DNA of 64,000 nt from Ruegeria sp. Ofav3-42 (GTDB taxonomy: Bacteria > Pseudomonadota > Alphaproteobacteria > Rhodobacterales > Rhodobacteraceae): assembly GCF_022347725.1 (NCBI RefSeq), contig NZ_JAKRGB010000015.1, forward strand, positions 62,001-126,000. Direction: 5' to 3'. Under the pieces are notes generated by a model that was given only the letters and a program-made list of their open reading frames with translations, was not told where the DNA came from and did no database searches. The position numbers were made by a program, and so were the translations under genes. This document shows positions 45,017-53,254 of this stretch, one piece after another (the first letter of the stretch is position 1; each line of letters starts with the position of its first letter).

Positions 45017-45934
45017 ATGAAAGCCTTTTCCCCTCTAGTGCTCGCTTTCGTAGTGAGTCCTATAGCTTCAAGTGCTGTGACCGCCCAGTCGGCGGCGTGC
45101 GACACGTCTCTTGCTATTGAGCTGCCCAGCCAATGTGATGAGCTGCCGGTTTCGCATCCTATTGAAGGTCTGGAAAATTTCAGACAACTGACAACGCCGG
45201 ATGGCGGGATCAAGCCCGGCATCTTGTTTCGTTCGGATCAACTCTATGACCTGTCCGAGGCTGCGGTTGCCGAGCTGAACGCACTTGGCCTTGAAACAAT
45301 TGTTGACCTCCGATCCCATGACGAGCTAGAGACGCACCCCAATTCGCGCATTGACTCGGTAGACTTCGACGTCAACCTGCCGATTGGCTCGGATCCCGCC
45401 GACATCGAAAAGATTATGCCACTCGAAGTTGCTGAGCAAATTCGCCCGATGTGGTTCGACGGTAAGTTCGAAGAAATCAACCAGCTGCTTGAGGACCATG
45501 GTGTCGATCTGCGCCAGACGAGGATCGACCGCTATCAGGACTTTGCGACAAAGTTCGACCCGCAGGTGTCCCGATTTCTGCATCTGCTGACCGACAGCAA
45601 CAATTTTCCGCTGCTCTTTCACTGTGCCGGCGGCAAAGACCGGACCGGGTTTATGGCGGCCGTCACCCTTCTTACACTTGGCTATTCGAAAGAAGATGTC
45701 ATGCCGGACTACCTTGCAACGAATGTTTACACATTCGGAGAACTCGAAAAACTTGTTGGCCAAGGCCCTCAGTCGCTGCGCCCAGCGTTTGGAGCGCATC
45801 CCGAACAGATCGAAGCTTCGCTGCAGATCATCACGGACAAATACGGCTCGTTTGAATTTTATAGGCGAGATATTCTTGGCATCAGCGATCACGAGGTCGA
45901 TGCGATCAAGCAAAACCTGCTGATCCAGAACTAG
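45017..45934 (+). CDS. Exported tyrosine-protein phosphatase (Y_phosphatase3/LipA-like)
   Basis: A 305-residue protein with a signal peptide (about 1-23, cleavage near VTAQ), so secreted or periplasmic. The phosphatase core has FRSDQL and the IVDLRSHDE motif and the catalytic P-loop H202-C203-x5-R209-T210 (FHCAGGKDRTG), where C203 is the nucleophile. The family covers dual-specificity and phosphoinositide phosphatases such as Listeria LipA. GGAG is eight bases before the ATG. It is a single-gene unit ended by a strong bidirectional terminator. The natural substrate outside the cytoplasm is unknown. Confidence 0.88.
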   Translation: MKAFSPLVLAFVVSPIASSAVTAQSAACDTSLAIELPSQCDELPVSHPIEGLENFRQLTTPDGGIKPGILFRSDQLYDLSEAAVAELNALGLETIVDLRSHDELETHPNSRIDSVDFDVNLPIGSDPADIEKIMPLEVAEQIRPMWFDGKFEEINQLLEDHGVDLRQTRIDRYQDFATKFDPQVSRFLHLLTDSNNFPLLFHCAGGKDRTGFMAAVTLLTLGYSKEDVMPDYLATNVYTFGELEKLVGQGPQSLRPAFGAHPEQIEASLQIITDKYGSFEFYRRDILGISDHEVDAIKQNLLIQN

Positions 45935-46000
45935 GCATTACAAACTCGCCTTTTGAACACTCAATCAAGAAACCGATTGCAGAGTACCACTCTCGTCCGC

Positions 46001-46045
46001 GATCTGCCGGGACGCTTATCATGCAAGCGTCTCGGCAGGTCTTTT
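46001..46045. terminator. Strong intrinsic terminator between convergent genes
   Basis: A stem of 17 pairs (two G-U wobbles): GATCTGCCGGGACGCTT (46001-46017) against AAGCGTCTCGGCAGGTC (46025-46041), loop ATCATGC, then TTTT. It ends the phosphatase transcript and, from the other side, may also end the LysR transcript. Confidence 0.9.
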
Positions 46046-46059
46046 GGCGACCAATTGAT

Positions 46060-46947
46060 TTAGCCGCGCAGCTCTTCAACCAAAAAGTCGAGAAAAACAC
46101 GGACTTTTGAGTCGACATAACGCCGCGAGGGATAAACTGCATAAAGGGACGTTTCATTTGGCGTCCAGTCGTCGAGCGCCGTACAAAGCCGCCCCGAAGC
46201 CAAATCGTCTGCCACATACATGCGCGGGATGAGACTGAGCCCGAAACCCGCTCGCAAAGCATCACGAACTGCCAGGCTAGAGGAAACCTGATAGCGGCCT
46301 CTGACCGGAACCGCCACAGTCCGGTTTCCTATGCTGAAAGACCATTTCTTTGCATGCCCAGACAAGGTGAATTGGATGCAATTGTGTTGCTCCAGATCGC
46401 CGGGCTGTTGTGGAAACCCATGCCTTTCGAAATACAAGGGCGACGCGCAGAGTACATGCTCCATCGTGAGTAGTTTTCGGGCGATCAGGTTTGAATCTTC
46501 AAGGTTGTCACTACCGCGCAGGGCTATGTCGAACCCTTCTTCGATCAGGTTGACTCTGCGATCGTCAAGATTGAGGTCCAGTGACAGATCCGGATAGCGG
46601 TCCAGAAACCTTGGGATGACCTCAGACAGGCCGACAAGCGTCAAGGTCATCGGAGCACTGACGCGTAACAGCCCTGATGGATTGTTTTGATTAGCCTGGA
46701 TCGAGCCGTCGGCGTCTTTCAAGTCGTCAAGAATCCGGACCACGCGTTCGAAATAAACCGCACCTGCTTCGGTCAGGTTCATGCGGCGTGTTGTGCGATT
46801 GATCAGCTGGGTGGACAGATGGGCTTCTAACTCGCTGACGTTTTTGCTGATCGCAGCCGGTGAAAGCCCCAGCTTACGCGACGCGGCTGCAAAGCTACCG
46901 TGCTCTACGACGGTACGGAAAACGGTCAATGCGGTCATTTGGTTCAT
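46060..46947 (-). CDS. LysR-family transcriptional regulator
   Basis: A 295-residue LysR: helix-turn-helix HGSFAAASRKLGLSPAAISKNVSELEAHL and a substrate domain with RRVNLIEEGFDIALRG in the core. It is of the AaeR/CrgA-like type. It is divergent from the nitroreductase and DMT-exporter genes with about 150 bases between (46948-47099), and is their likely regulator. The TTTACTAACAGTGAATTAT stretch just upstream could be its binding area. Confidence 0.87.
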   Translation of the reverse strand: MNQMTALTVFRTVVEHGSFAAASRKLGLSPAAISKNVSELEAHLSTQLINRTTRRMNLTEAGAVYFERVVRILDDLKDADGSIQANQNNPSGLLRVSAPMTLTLVGLSEVIPRFLDRYPDLSLDLNLDDRRVNLIEEGFDIALRGSDNLEDSNLIARKLLTMEHVLCASPLYFERHGFPQQPGDLEQHNCIQFTLSGHAKKWSFSIGNRTVAVPVRGRYQVSSSLAVRDALRAGFGLSLIPRMYVADDLASGRLCTALDDWTPNETSLYAVYPSRRYVDSKVRVFLDFLVEELRG

Positions 46948-47099
46948 CTTTATTTACTAACAGTGAATTATCTTTTCACCAATCCCCATATTCTCCACTC
47001 AAAGACATGAGCGTATCTCAAAGCCATGACACAAGCGTGGCGGCCCTTTGCCGCTCACGCTCCGAAAAAAACCGAAACCTACGGATTGGAGAGCTCGAA

Positions 47100-47717
47100 A
47101 TGCAGCCCACCGCAAGAACCCCGGATCACCCGATTGAACCGCTTTTTCTGTCGCGCTGGTCTCCGCGCGCTTATGATGCATCGGCGATGCCAGCGTCCGA
47201 TCTCCTGACGATTCTGGAGGCAGGACGTTGGGCGCCCTCCGCATACAACGTTCAGCCGTGGCGGTTTCTTTACGCCCGTCGCGACGACGTTCACTGGTCA
47301 GACTTCTGCTCTCTCCTCGATCCGTTCAATCAGCAATGGGCAATAGACGCATCCGCGCTGATTTTTCTGATTTCGGACACCGTAATGCCCGGCGATCAGG
47401 ATCGGCCCGACGCGATGTCCGGCTATAACAGTTTCGATGCAGGCGCTGCGTGGATGCAGATTGCGTTGCAGGCCACTGCCCTTGGCTACGCCGCCCATGC
47501 AATGGCAGGCCTTGAGTTCAGCGCCGCGCCGCAGGTGTTGAATTTGCCCGATCGCTTTCGGCTGGAGATCGGGATCACCATCGGTCGCCAATCAGACATT
47601 ACCCGCCTGCCGGACGCGTTGCGGGTTCGAGAGGCTCCAAGTGGCCGGATGCCACTGGATCAGATTTCCTTCTCAGGCGCGTTTCCAGATCGTTTCAACA
47701 CAATAGCTGCGGAATAG
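47100..47717 (+). CDS. Nitroreductase-family flavoprotein
   Basis: A 205-residue nitroreductase-like protein (FMN-dependent, NAD(P)H oxidising). It has LSRWSPRAYD (FMN phosphate site), LEAGRWAPSAYNVQPWRFLYARR and ALQATALGYAAHAMAGLEF. The start at 47100 has GGAGAG before it; the frame reaches to 46860, but that part overlaps the LysR gene. It is nine bases before the EamA exporter gene, so the two form an operon opposite a LysR. Possible roles are detoxification of nitroaromatics or quinones, or dehalogenation; none is shown. Confidence 0.85.
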   Translation: MQPTARTPDHPIEPLFLSRWSPRAYDASAMPASDLLTILEAGRWAPSAYNVQPWRFLYARRDDVHWSDFCSLLDPFNQQWAIDASALIFLISDTVMPGDQDRPDAMSGYNSFDAGAAWMQIALQATALGYAAHAMAGLEFSAAPQVLNLPDRFRLEIGITIGRQSDITRLPDALRVREAPSGRMPLDQISFSGAFPDRFNTIAAE

Positions 47718-47726
47718 GAGGCTGCG

Positions 47727-48701
47727 ATGACCCTGCATCAGAATACATCGCGCCCAAACGTTGGTACCGGGTCCACGTTTCAAGTTCACGGGCTGATGCT
47801 GGTGGCCACTTGCCTCGTTGCGACTTCCTTTCCGGTCGTGGCGGCCATTACCGACGATCTCAACAGTGTTGTGCTGACCTTCGTTCGTTTTGCTCTGGCA
47901 ACCTCGCTGTTCGCCCCGCTCGTTGCCTTGCGATACGGAATTGTACGGCCAAGTCTGCGCGATCTCGGACGCTATGGAATACTAAGCATCCTTTTGGTGA
48001 CGTTCTTCTGGTGCATGTTTGCGTCGCTTCGGATGACCACGCCACTGAACACAGCCGCAATCTTTGCTCTGAGCCCGGTTATCACTGCGGTCTTCGCTGC
48101 GATCCTGCTCGGCGAGCGGTTGACTTTTTCGGCGCGGATCGCGCTTCCGATCGGCACATTAGGGGCGATCTGGGTCATTTTTCGTGGCAATCCAAAGGCA
48201 CTGCTTACGCTTGAGATCGGCAACGGAGACCTTTTGTTTCTGGCGGGAACAATTGCGCTGGCCAGCTATAGTACTTTGATAAAGGTTCTGCATCGCGGCG
48301 AACCCATGGCACGTATGACCTTCTGGATTCTGGCCACTGGCGCGTTCTGGTTGTTCGTGTTGTCGCTCCCCAGCCTGGGCAACGTCCAGTGGACGTCCAT
48401 TCCGGGCAATGTATTTGCCGGTATCGCTTATCTGGCAGTTTTCACCACAATCGTCACGTTCTTCGCGTTTCAATGGAGCACGACACAGATCGGACCAACG
48501 AAAGTTGTATCCTACACGTTCCTGAATCCTGCGCTGGTTCTTCTTATCGGCCTCGCGCTTGGAGAAGGCCTGCCGCCCGTGGCGACGTGGCCCGGCGCAA
48601 TCCTAACAGTGGTAGCTACAATTGTGTTGCAACGGAACATTGCGCCCCGAAATCGAACGAAGCGTTCTAGCGACGTTTCCCTAGTGGCATCCTCGAACTA
48701 A
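47727..48701 (+). CDS. EamA/DMT-superfamily exporter
   Basis: A 324-residue membrane protein with ten helices in two EamA repeats (about 22-150 and 170-300). The FFWCMFASLRMTTPLNTAAIFALSPVITAVFAAI segment in parts is the hallmark of repeat 1. DMT exporters release amino acids, cofactors or drugs. Its pairing with a nitroreductase under a LysR suggests removal of a toxic compound or its reduction product (inference). Confidence 0.86.
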   Translation: MTLHQNTSRPNVGTGSTFQVHGLMLVATCLVATSFPVVAAITDDLNSVVLTFVRFALATSLFAPLVALRYGIVRPSLRDLGRYGILSILLVTFFWCMFASLRMTTPLNTAAIFALSPVITAVFAAILLGERLTFSARIALPIGTLGAIWVIFRGNPKALLTLEIGNGDLLFLAGTIALASYSTLIKVLHRGEPMARMTFWILATGAFWLFVLSLPSLGNVQWTSIPGNVFAGIAYLAVFTTIVTFFAFQWSTTQIGPTKVVSYTFLNPALVLLIGLALGEGLPPVATWPGAILTVVATIVLQRNIAPRNRTKRSSDVSLVASSN

Positions 48702-48734
48702 CCCAGTCACACTTCGAGAAACGACCCTGATGTC

Positions 48735-50312
48735 TTAACTGGCGTCATGGGTCTGATCGAATACTATTCGAAAAAGTGCACCTTGTTCGACAGGTTCCGA
48801 ACGAATGCGCGCACCCACCTGATGCAGCACCGCAGCTATAATGGCCAATCCCATTCCGGTACCGCCGGCATCCCGACGTGTCGTAAAGAACGGCTCAACA
48901 ATCCGTTCATGATTTCGGCTGGAAATCCCAGTCCCGTTGTCCTTGATCGTCAGACTGTGGGACTCGGTGTCGTAGGTGATGTCAATTCGCGTGGCCGAAT
49001 GCTGATGCGCGTTTTGCAACAGGTGATGCAGTACGATCTGACTTTGATCTGCGGACAAAGGAAGGGTAACGCCATCGTCAGCATGCAGATTTATCGTAAG
49101 ATCGGTGAATTCCGCTGCCGCACAGGCGACAATTTCCTCAAGCGGTGTCCGCGTCCGGTCGGTCTGGACAGAGGCCCTTGCCAATTCGCGCAAACGTTCC
49201 AGCAGCGCATTCATACGCAAGCCCTCTTCCTGAATGTTGCTCACCAGTTTCTGGTGTCGAACATCCGAAGCATCAGGGCTTGCATCAGCAAGCAGTTCTG
49301 CCGCGCCAAGGATCGCCGTTACCGGAGACTTCAACTCGTGCGTGACATGGTTGGTATAGGTTTCGATCGCGGCCGACCGATCCGACAGTGTCGAGGCCAT
49401 CGATACCACGTTATGGCCCAGATCCGCCAATTCACGCACGCCGTAATGCCGCACCGGATCAGGCACAGTTTTGAGCCCGCTCGCCACATCGCGGCTCTGA
49501 ATGCTGAGATCACGAATGGGTTTGGAGATCAGCCGCCACATCAGGAACCCGACAAGGGCTGCGGACAACACCATAAAAGCGGCGACCGACCCCAATGTAT
49601 AACGCTCTTGAAACAGAAACTTGCGCAGGTCCATCGGTGTCCGCGAAAGGTAGACCGCACCGATAACCCGGTCGTTTACGATGACGGGATGTGCAACGAA
49701 GACACGATAAGACGTGTCGCGGCTGATAGAATTCAATAGATGCCGGTCTGTTTGGTCATCCCTGAACCGCAGCAATGTGACCGTTTCGCCCTCTAATGCT
49801 TGCGCCACTTCGGGGACGTGACCCACCGATCCGCGGATTGATCCACTGCTGGCAACGATCTGGCCGGAATGATCCACGAAGAGATAGCCCGACAACGTTG
49901 TCTTCTTGGCCGATGCAGCCAGTTGGGAAAGGGACTGGGAAATCGCTATGTAGGGCGGGTGGAGCGCTTCAGATGTCTCGATCGGATCGGGACGCGGGGG
50001 CGAAATCCAGCCGCGAAACAAGTCAAGTCGGGGCGGAATGGGATGATGGTCCAGCGCAAGACGCGCGATCTGTGCTTCCGAAAGGCTCTGACCAACTTCT
50101 GGCAATGGCTGGTGTTGGGCGAAAGCAGCCGCGTAAACCTCAGCAAAGATGGCGGCCTGGGCCAGCAGGCTGCGTTCGGTTTCGCGCGCGAACTGGTTGC
50201 TGGACAAGCGTGCACCCAAAACACCGATGATCGGCAAGGCCACGAGCCCGAAACAGACCAACGATATCACCAGTGCAAGAGAAGGCCGCCATTTCCTTGT
50301 GACCTTCAGCAC
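48735..50312 (-). CDS. Sensor histidine kinase of the exosortase unit (CreC-like)
   Basis: A membrane-bound kinase of 525 residues: helix 1 (about 13-36), a periplasmic domain of 200 residues with a PAS/dCache-like pattern (GYLFVDHSGQIVASSGSIRG), helix 2 (about 240-262), HAMP, HisKA with phospho-acceptor H325 (HVTHELKSP), and HATPase with NAHQHS, DNGTGIS and GTGMGLAI. I choose GTG at 50312 because GGGTG is seven bases before it; TTG at 50318 is the alternative. The gene overlaps the response regulator. Last in an operon with the exosortase and its VIT/vWA target, it probably senses envelope or surface-protein status. Confidence 0.87.
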   Translation of the reverse strand: MLKVTRKWRPSLALVISLVCFGLVALPIIGVLGARLSSNQFARETERSLLAQAAIFAEVYAAAFAQHQPLPEVGQSLSEAQIARLALDHHPIPPRLDLFRGWISPPRPDPIETSEALHPPYIAISQSLSQLAASAKKTTLSGYLFVDHSGQIVASSGSIRGSVGHVPEVAQALEGETVTLLRFRDDQTDRHLLNSISRDTSYRVFVAHPVIVNDRVIGAVYLSRTPMDLRKFLFQERYTLGSVAAFMVLSAALVGFLMWRLISKPIRDLSIQSRDVASGLKTVPDPVRHYGVRELADLGHNVVSMASTLSDRSAAIETYTNHVTHELKSPVTAILGAAELLADASPDASDVRHQKLVSNIQEEGLRMNALLERLRELARASVQTDRTRTPLEEIVACAAAEFTDLTINLHADDGVTLPLSADQSQIVLHHLLQNAHQHSATRIDITYDTESHSLTIKDNGTGISSRNHERIVEPFFTTRRDAGGTGMGLAIIAAVLHQVGARIRSEPVEQGALFRIVFDQTHDAS

Positions 50313-50992
50313 TGACAAACACCCAGTTTCACGCCTATCCCGTGGACAGTCTGGATCAGGTCCGGGTAGCCCGCCGCACGGGCCTTTTGACGAATGTTTC
50401 GAATGTGGCTGTCCACCGTTCGACCCGAGAGATAGGTGTTTTGCCCATAGACCTGCTCAATCAGCTGAGACCGGGAAAACACCCTGTCCGGAGATTTGGC
50501 AAGCGTCGCCAAAACCGAAAACTCGATCCCGGTCAGCTGCAGTTCGACCTCAGAAAGGGTGCAGCGATGGGCGTTTTCGTCCAAACGCAAGTCCTGAACA
50601 ACCGTTACATCATCCGCCGGCGCGGGCGAGGCCGAACGGGCAAGGATGGCGCGGATGCGCAGCACCAGCTCGCGCGGGCTGAAGGGCTTGGTGACATAGT
50701 CATCCCCACCCAGTTGAAAGCCCAGAATGCGGTCGATCTCTTCATCGCGCGCGGTCAGAAAGAGGATCGGCACGTTGGACTTCTGGCGAATTTCCCGACA
50801 GGCATCCAACCCATCCATGTCCGGCATGCCGATATCCAGTACGACGAGATCAGCAGGCGTTTCGCCAAACCGGTCCAAAGCCTCCAGACCTGTTGCCGCT
50901 TCGGTAATCTGGAAACCGGAGTCCTCCAGCGCAAAGCGCACCACGTCCCGAATACGGGCATCATCATCTGCAATCAGGATTTGGTTTGCCAT
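50306..50992 (-). CDS. Response regulator of the exosortase unit (OmpR/PhoB type)
   Basis: A 228-residue OmpR-type regulator: receiver domain 1-120 with acidic pocket D10-D11 and phospho-acceptor D53 (VVLDIGMPDMDG), switch T/K residues (LTAR, KPF), and a winged helix at the C-terminus (SRSQLIEQVYGQNTYLSGRTVDSHIRNIRQK). The start at 50992 is chosen on the receiver opening MANQILIADDDARIR; a longer frame to 51031 adds an unrelated basic stretch. It overlaps the kinase gene by a few bases and follows the VIT/vWA gene by about 160 bases. It presumably controls the operon or surface-protein genes elsewhere. Confidence 0.9.
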   Translation of the reverse strand: MANQILIADDDARIRDVVRFALEDSGFQITEAATGLEALDRFGETPADLVVLDIGMPDMDGLDACREIRQKSNVPILFLTARDEEIDRILGFQLGGDDYVTKPFSPRELVLRIRAILARSASPAPADDVTVVQDLRLDENAHRCTLSEVELQLTGIEFSVLATLAKSPDRVFSRSQLIEQVYGQNTYLSGRTVDSHIRNIRQKARAAGYPDLIQTVHGIGVKLGVCQC

Positions 50993-51154
50993 TGTCTTCA
51001 GTCGCCGCCGTCGCGTAGGTGCTCCGATCACAGATCATACTGGCGTTGGCACGGTCAAGTGAGCCATTTGCCCTGTTGCGAACTTGAGGCCCGCGCCAGG
51101 TGATTTCGCCGTCAAGCCACCAAGCATCCGTGCGAAGTTTGTATGGAACAAAGC

Positions 51155-53254
51155 TCATGCCGATTTCCCCTTTGTTCGGGACAGGCGCAGGGCACCCAAA
51201 GCCAGCAGAGTGATAATCCCGAAAAGGGTTTGGGGTTCCGGTGTGGAAGACCCGCTGAAGCCACTGTTTGGGTAGGCTTGCGCGCTCACGCCAGCCACTT
51301 GCGGCAATGGAACGGCAGACTTTCTGGCAGGGACTTCGCCTTCGTTCACAATGGCGTTCGAAACCGCCACAAACGAGGTGTAACGGGTCTGCAAATTGAA
51401 GCCTATGCCGAGCTCTGCAATTTGTTTCTTCAATTGCCCTTCTTCGCCATCCTGAACGGCAATGGCCCGGTCCAGATCAGCGATTTTGCTGCGCGCCCAG
51501 GTCAGCGGGATCGAAGCGCTTGCGCTCTGCTCACCCTCTGGGTCCGGTGTCGCGGGTAAATTCAGGGACAGCGGCATATTGGCTTTGCGGCCCTGAACCA
51601 GCCCCTTAATCTGAACATCGGCCGGCCCGCCGCCTTCGTATCGCGCCAAAACACGAACCGAGCCGCCATCGAACAGATCCGGTATCCGCTGTGGAACGAC
51701 GTCCGTGACATTCAACCCTCCCCAATCGATGGAGATATCGGTCAACACAGGAGACTTCAGGTCGCGCGCAAGCGTTTCCGCCACCTCTGAGACCTGTTCC
51801 GTCGGATCGACATAGCGGGCATAACCGCGTCCTTCATCTGCCATGGCATCAAGCAGGTAGCGGTTCACTGAGGTGCCCACTCCGAAAGCATAGATCCGGG
51901 CATCGCCGATCTGGCCGCGGATCGTTTTCAGCACGCGCGCCTCGTTGCCAATGTAGCCGTCACTCAGGAAAACGACGATGCGCAGAGTATTGGCGGGTTG
52001 CCGGGTTGCAAACGCATGGCGGATGGCATTGTCGATCTCGGTTCCGCCCCCTGCCCGCAAACTACGCACATAACGCTGGCCCGCTGCGATGTTGCCGCGT
52101 GTTGCAGGCATAGCACCGGTTGCGAATTCTGACGACGCCGAAGAGAACCGGATCACACGAAAGTAGTCCACGGGACGCAGACCCTTCAACGCCGCCTCCA
52201 TGAAACGCTTGCTTGCGTCCAGAGGTTCACCGTTCATAGAGCCGGATGTGTCCAGCACAAACACCAGTTCTCGGGCCGCGATCTCATCCTCTTCGGGCAT
52301 TTTCGGCGGCTCGATCATCAATGAGACAAAACCGCCCCGCGTATCGTAGTGCGACAGGACCCCGGTCGTTGTGTCCTCGCCCCCAAGTTCGTAGCGCAGA
52401 ATTACGTCGCGATTGTCGATCACACGACCATTCGAAAAGGACGCATCGACCGAGCCCTCAGTCCAGGCAAGATCCAATTCATGTGTCGAGCTCTCCAGTT
52501 TGGAAATTGGAACAGCTGCATCCAAGGTCACATCAAGGGATACCCGTGCAGGATCAATAATTTCTGGAATCGTCAGGCCGGAAACAGGCGGATATGCGGG
52601 GAGCTTTGAGACATTCCAGCCACCAATGGGAACAGTTACTTCAGGCGTGCCTTCGTCAACCACATACTCTGCCAAAACAGGATCGCCCAGGTTCTCATCA
52701 CTGTTGGCAGCCCCCTCGTAACGGGGGCCAACAACCAGTGGTAAAACCAACTCGTACGCACCGTCTATCTTTGGAACCGGCTGCACATAACTGAGAGTGA
52801 CGGTAACGGGCTGACCCGGCATCAGGTTCGCAACGCTCTGTGTGAACATGTTGGGTCTATGCTGGGTCAGCAGGGCAGCCGCCTTGCCCTCTTGCTCGGC
52901 TTTTTTGAACGTCTGTTCCGCTTCGGCTTTACGTTGAATCTGCGCCCGAACCACTTCGTCGCCGACCTGCATCTGCATGGAAAAGACAGCCGCGTTCTGA
53001 TTTAGCGGGAAAAGGTACTCAGCAGACATGGGGGAATCTGTGGGGTTGGCGAATACCTGACGGACCTGAACCGTTGCCATATCCCCCTGAATATCCACCT
53101 TGAGGTCCGATTTTAGCAACGGCATGTCGACCTCGCCCGCCGCGGTAGAGCCGACTACGCGACCGGCAACATCATCCACGGTCTGGGCGTATAGATCGGA
53201 TACCCAAAATCCGGGCATCAGAATAAATGTCAAAGAAGCAATCTGTCGTATCAT
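51155..53254 (-). CDS. VIT- and vWA-domain surface protein with PEP-CTERM-type sorting signal
   Basis: A 699-residue exported protein. Signal peptide 1-23; VIT (inter-alpha-trypsin) domain about 40-170 with VRQVFANPTDSPMSAEYLFPL; von Willebrand A domain from about 329 with an intact MIDAS D335-x-S-x-S (VLDTSGSM) and FLSDGYIG. The C-terminus is TPEPQT (671-676), a hydrophobic helix, then RLSRTKGKSA: the PEP-CTERM design recognised by exosortases. The ATG at 53254 has AAGGAA seven bases ahead and overlaps the exosortase stop by four bases. It resembles the 'marine proteobacterial sortase target' family, but carries an exosortase signal in place of LPxTG. Likely substrate of the adjacent exosortase; adhesion or ligand binding via vWA is inference. 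Confidence 0.9.
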   Translation of the reverse strand: MIRQIASLTFILMPGFWVSDLYAQTVDDVAGRVVGSTAAGEVDMPLLKSDLKVDIQGDMATVQVRQVFANPTDSPMSAEYLFPLNQNAAVFSMQMQVGDEVVRAQIQRKAEAEQTFKKAEQEGKAAALLTQHRPNMFTQSVANLMPGQPVTVTLSYVQPVPKIDGAYELVLPLVVGPRYEGAANSDENLGDPVLAEYVVDEGTPEVTVPIGGWNVSKLPAYPPVSGLTIPEIIDPARVSLDVTLDAAVPISKLESSTHELDLAWTEGSVDASFSNGRVIDNRDVILRYELGGEDTTTGVLSHYDTRGGFVSLMIEPPKMPEEDEIAARELVFVLDTSGSMNGEPLDASKRFMEAALKGLRPVDYFRVIRFSSASSEFATGAMPATRGNIAAGQRYVRSLRAGGGTEIDNAIRHAFATRQPANTLRIVVFLSDGYIGNEARVLKTIRGQIGDARIYAFGVGTSVNRYLLDAMADEGRGYARYVDPTEQVSEVAETLARDLKSPVLTDISIDWGGLNVTDVVPQRIPDLFDGGSVRVLARYEGGGPADVQIKGLVQGRKANMPLSLNLPATPDPEGEQSASASIPLTWARSKIADLDRAIAVQDGEEGQLKKQIAELGIGFNLQTRYTSFVAVSNAIVNEGEVPARKSAVPLPQVAGVSAQAYPNSGFSGSSTPEPQTLFGIITLLALGALRLSRTKGKSA

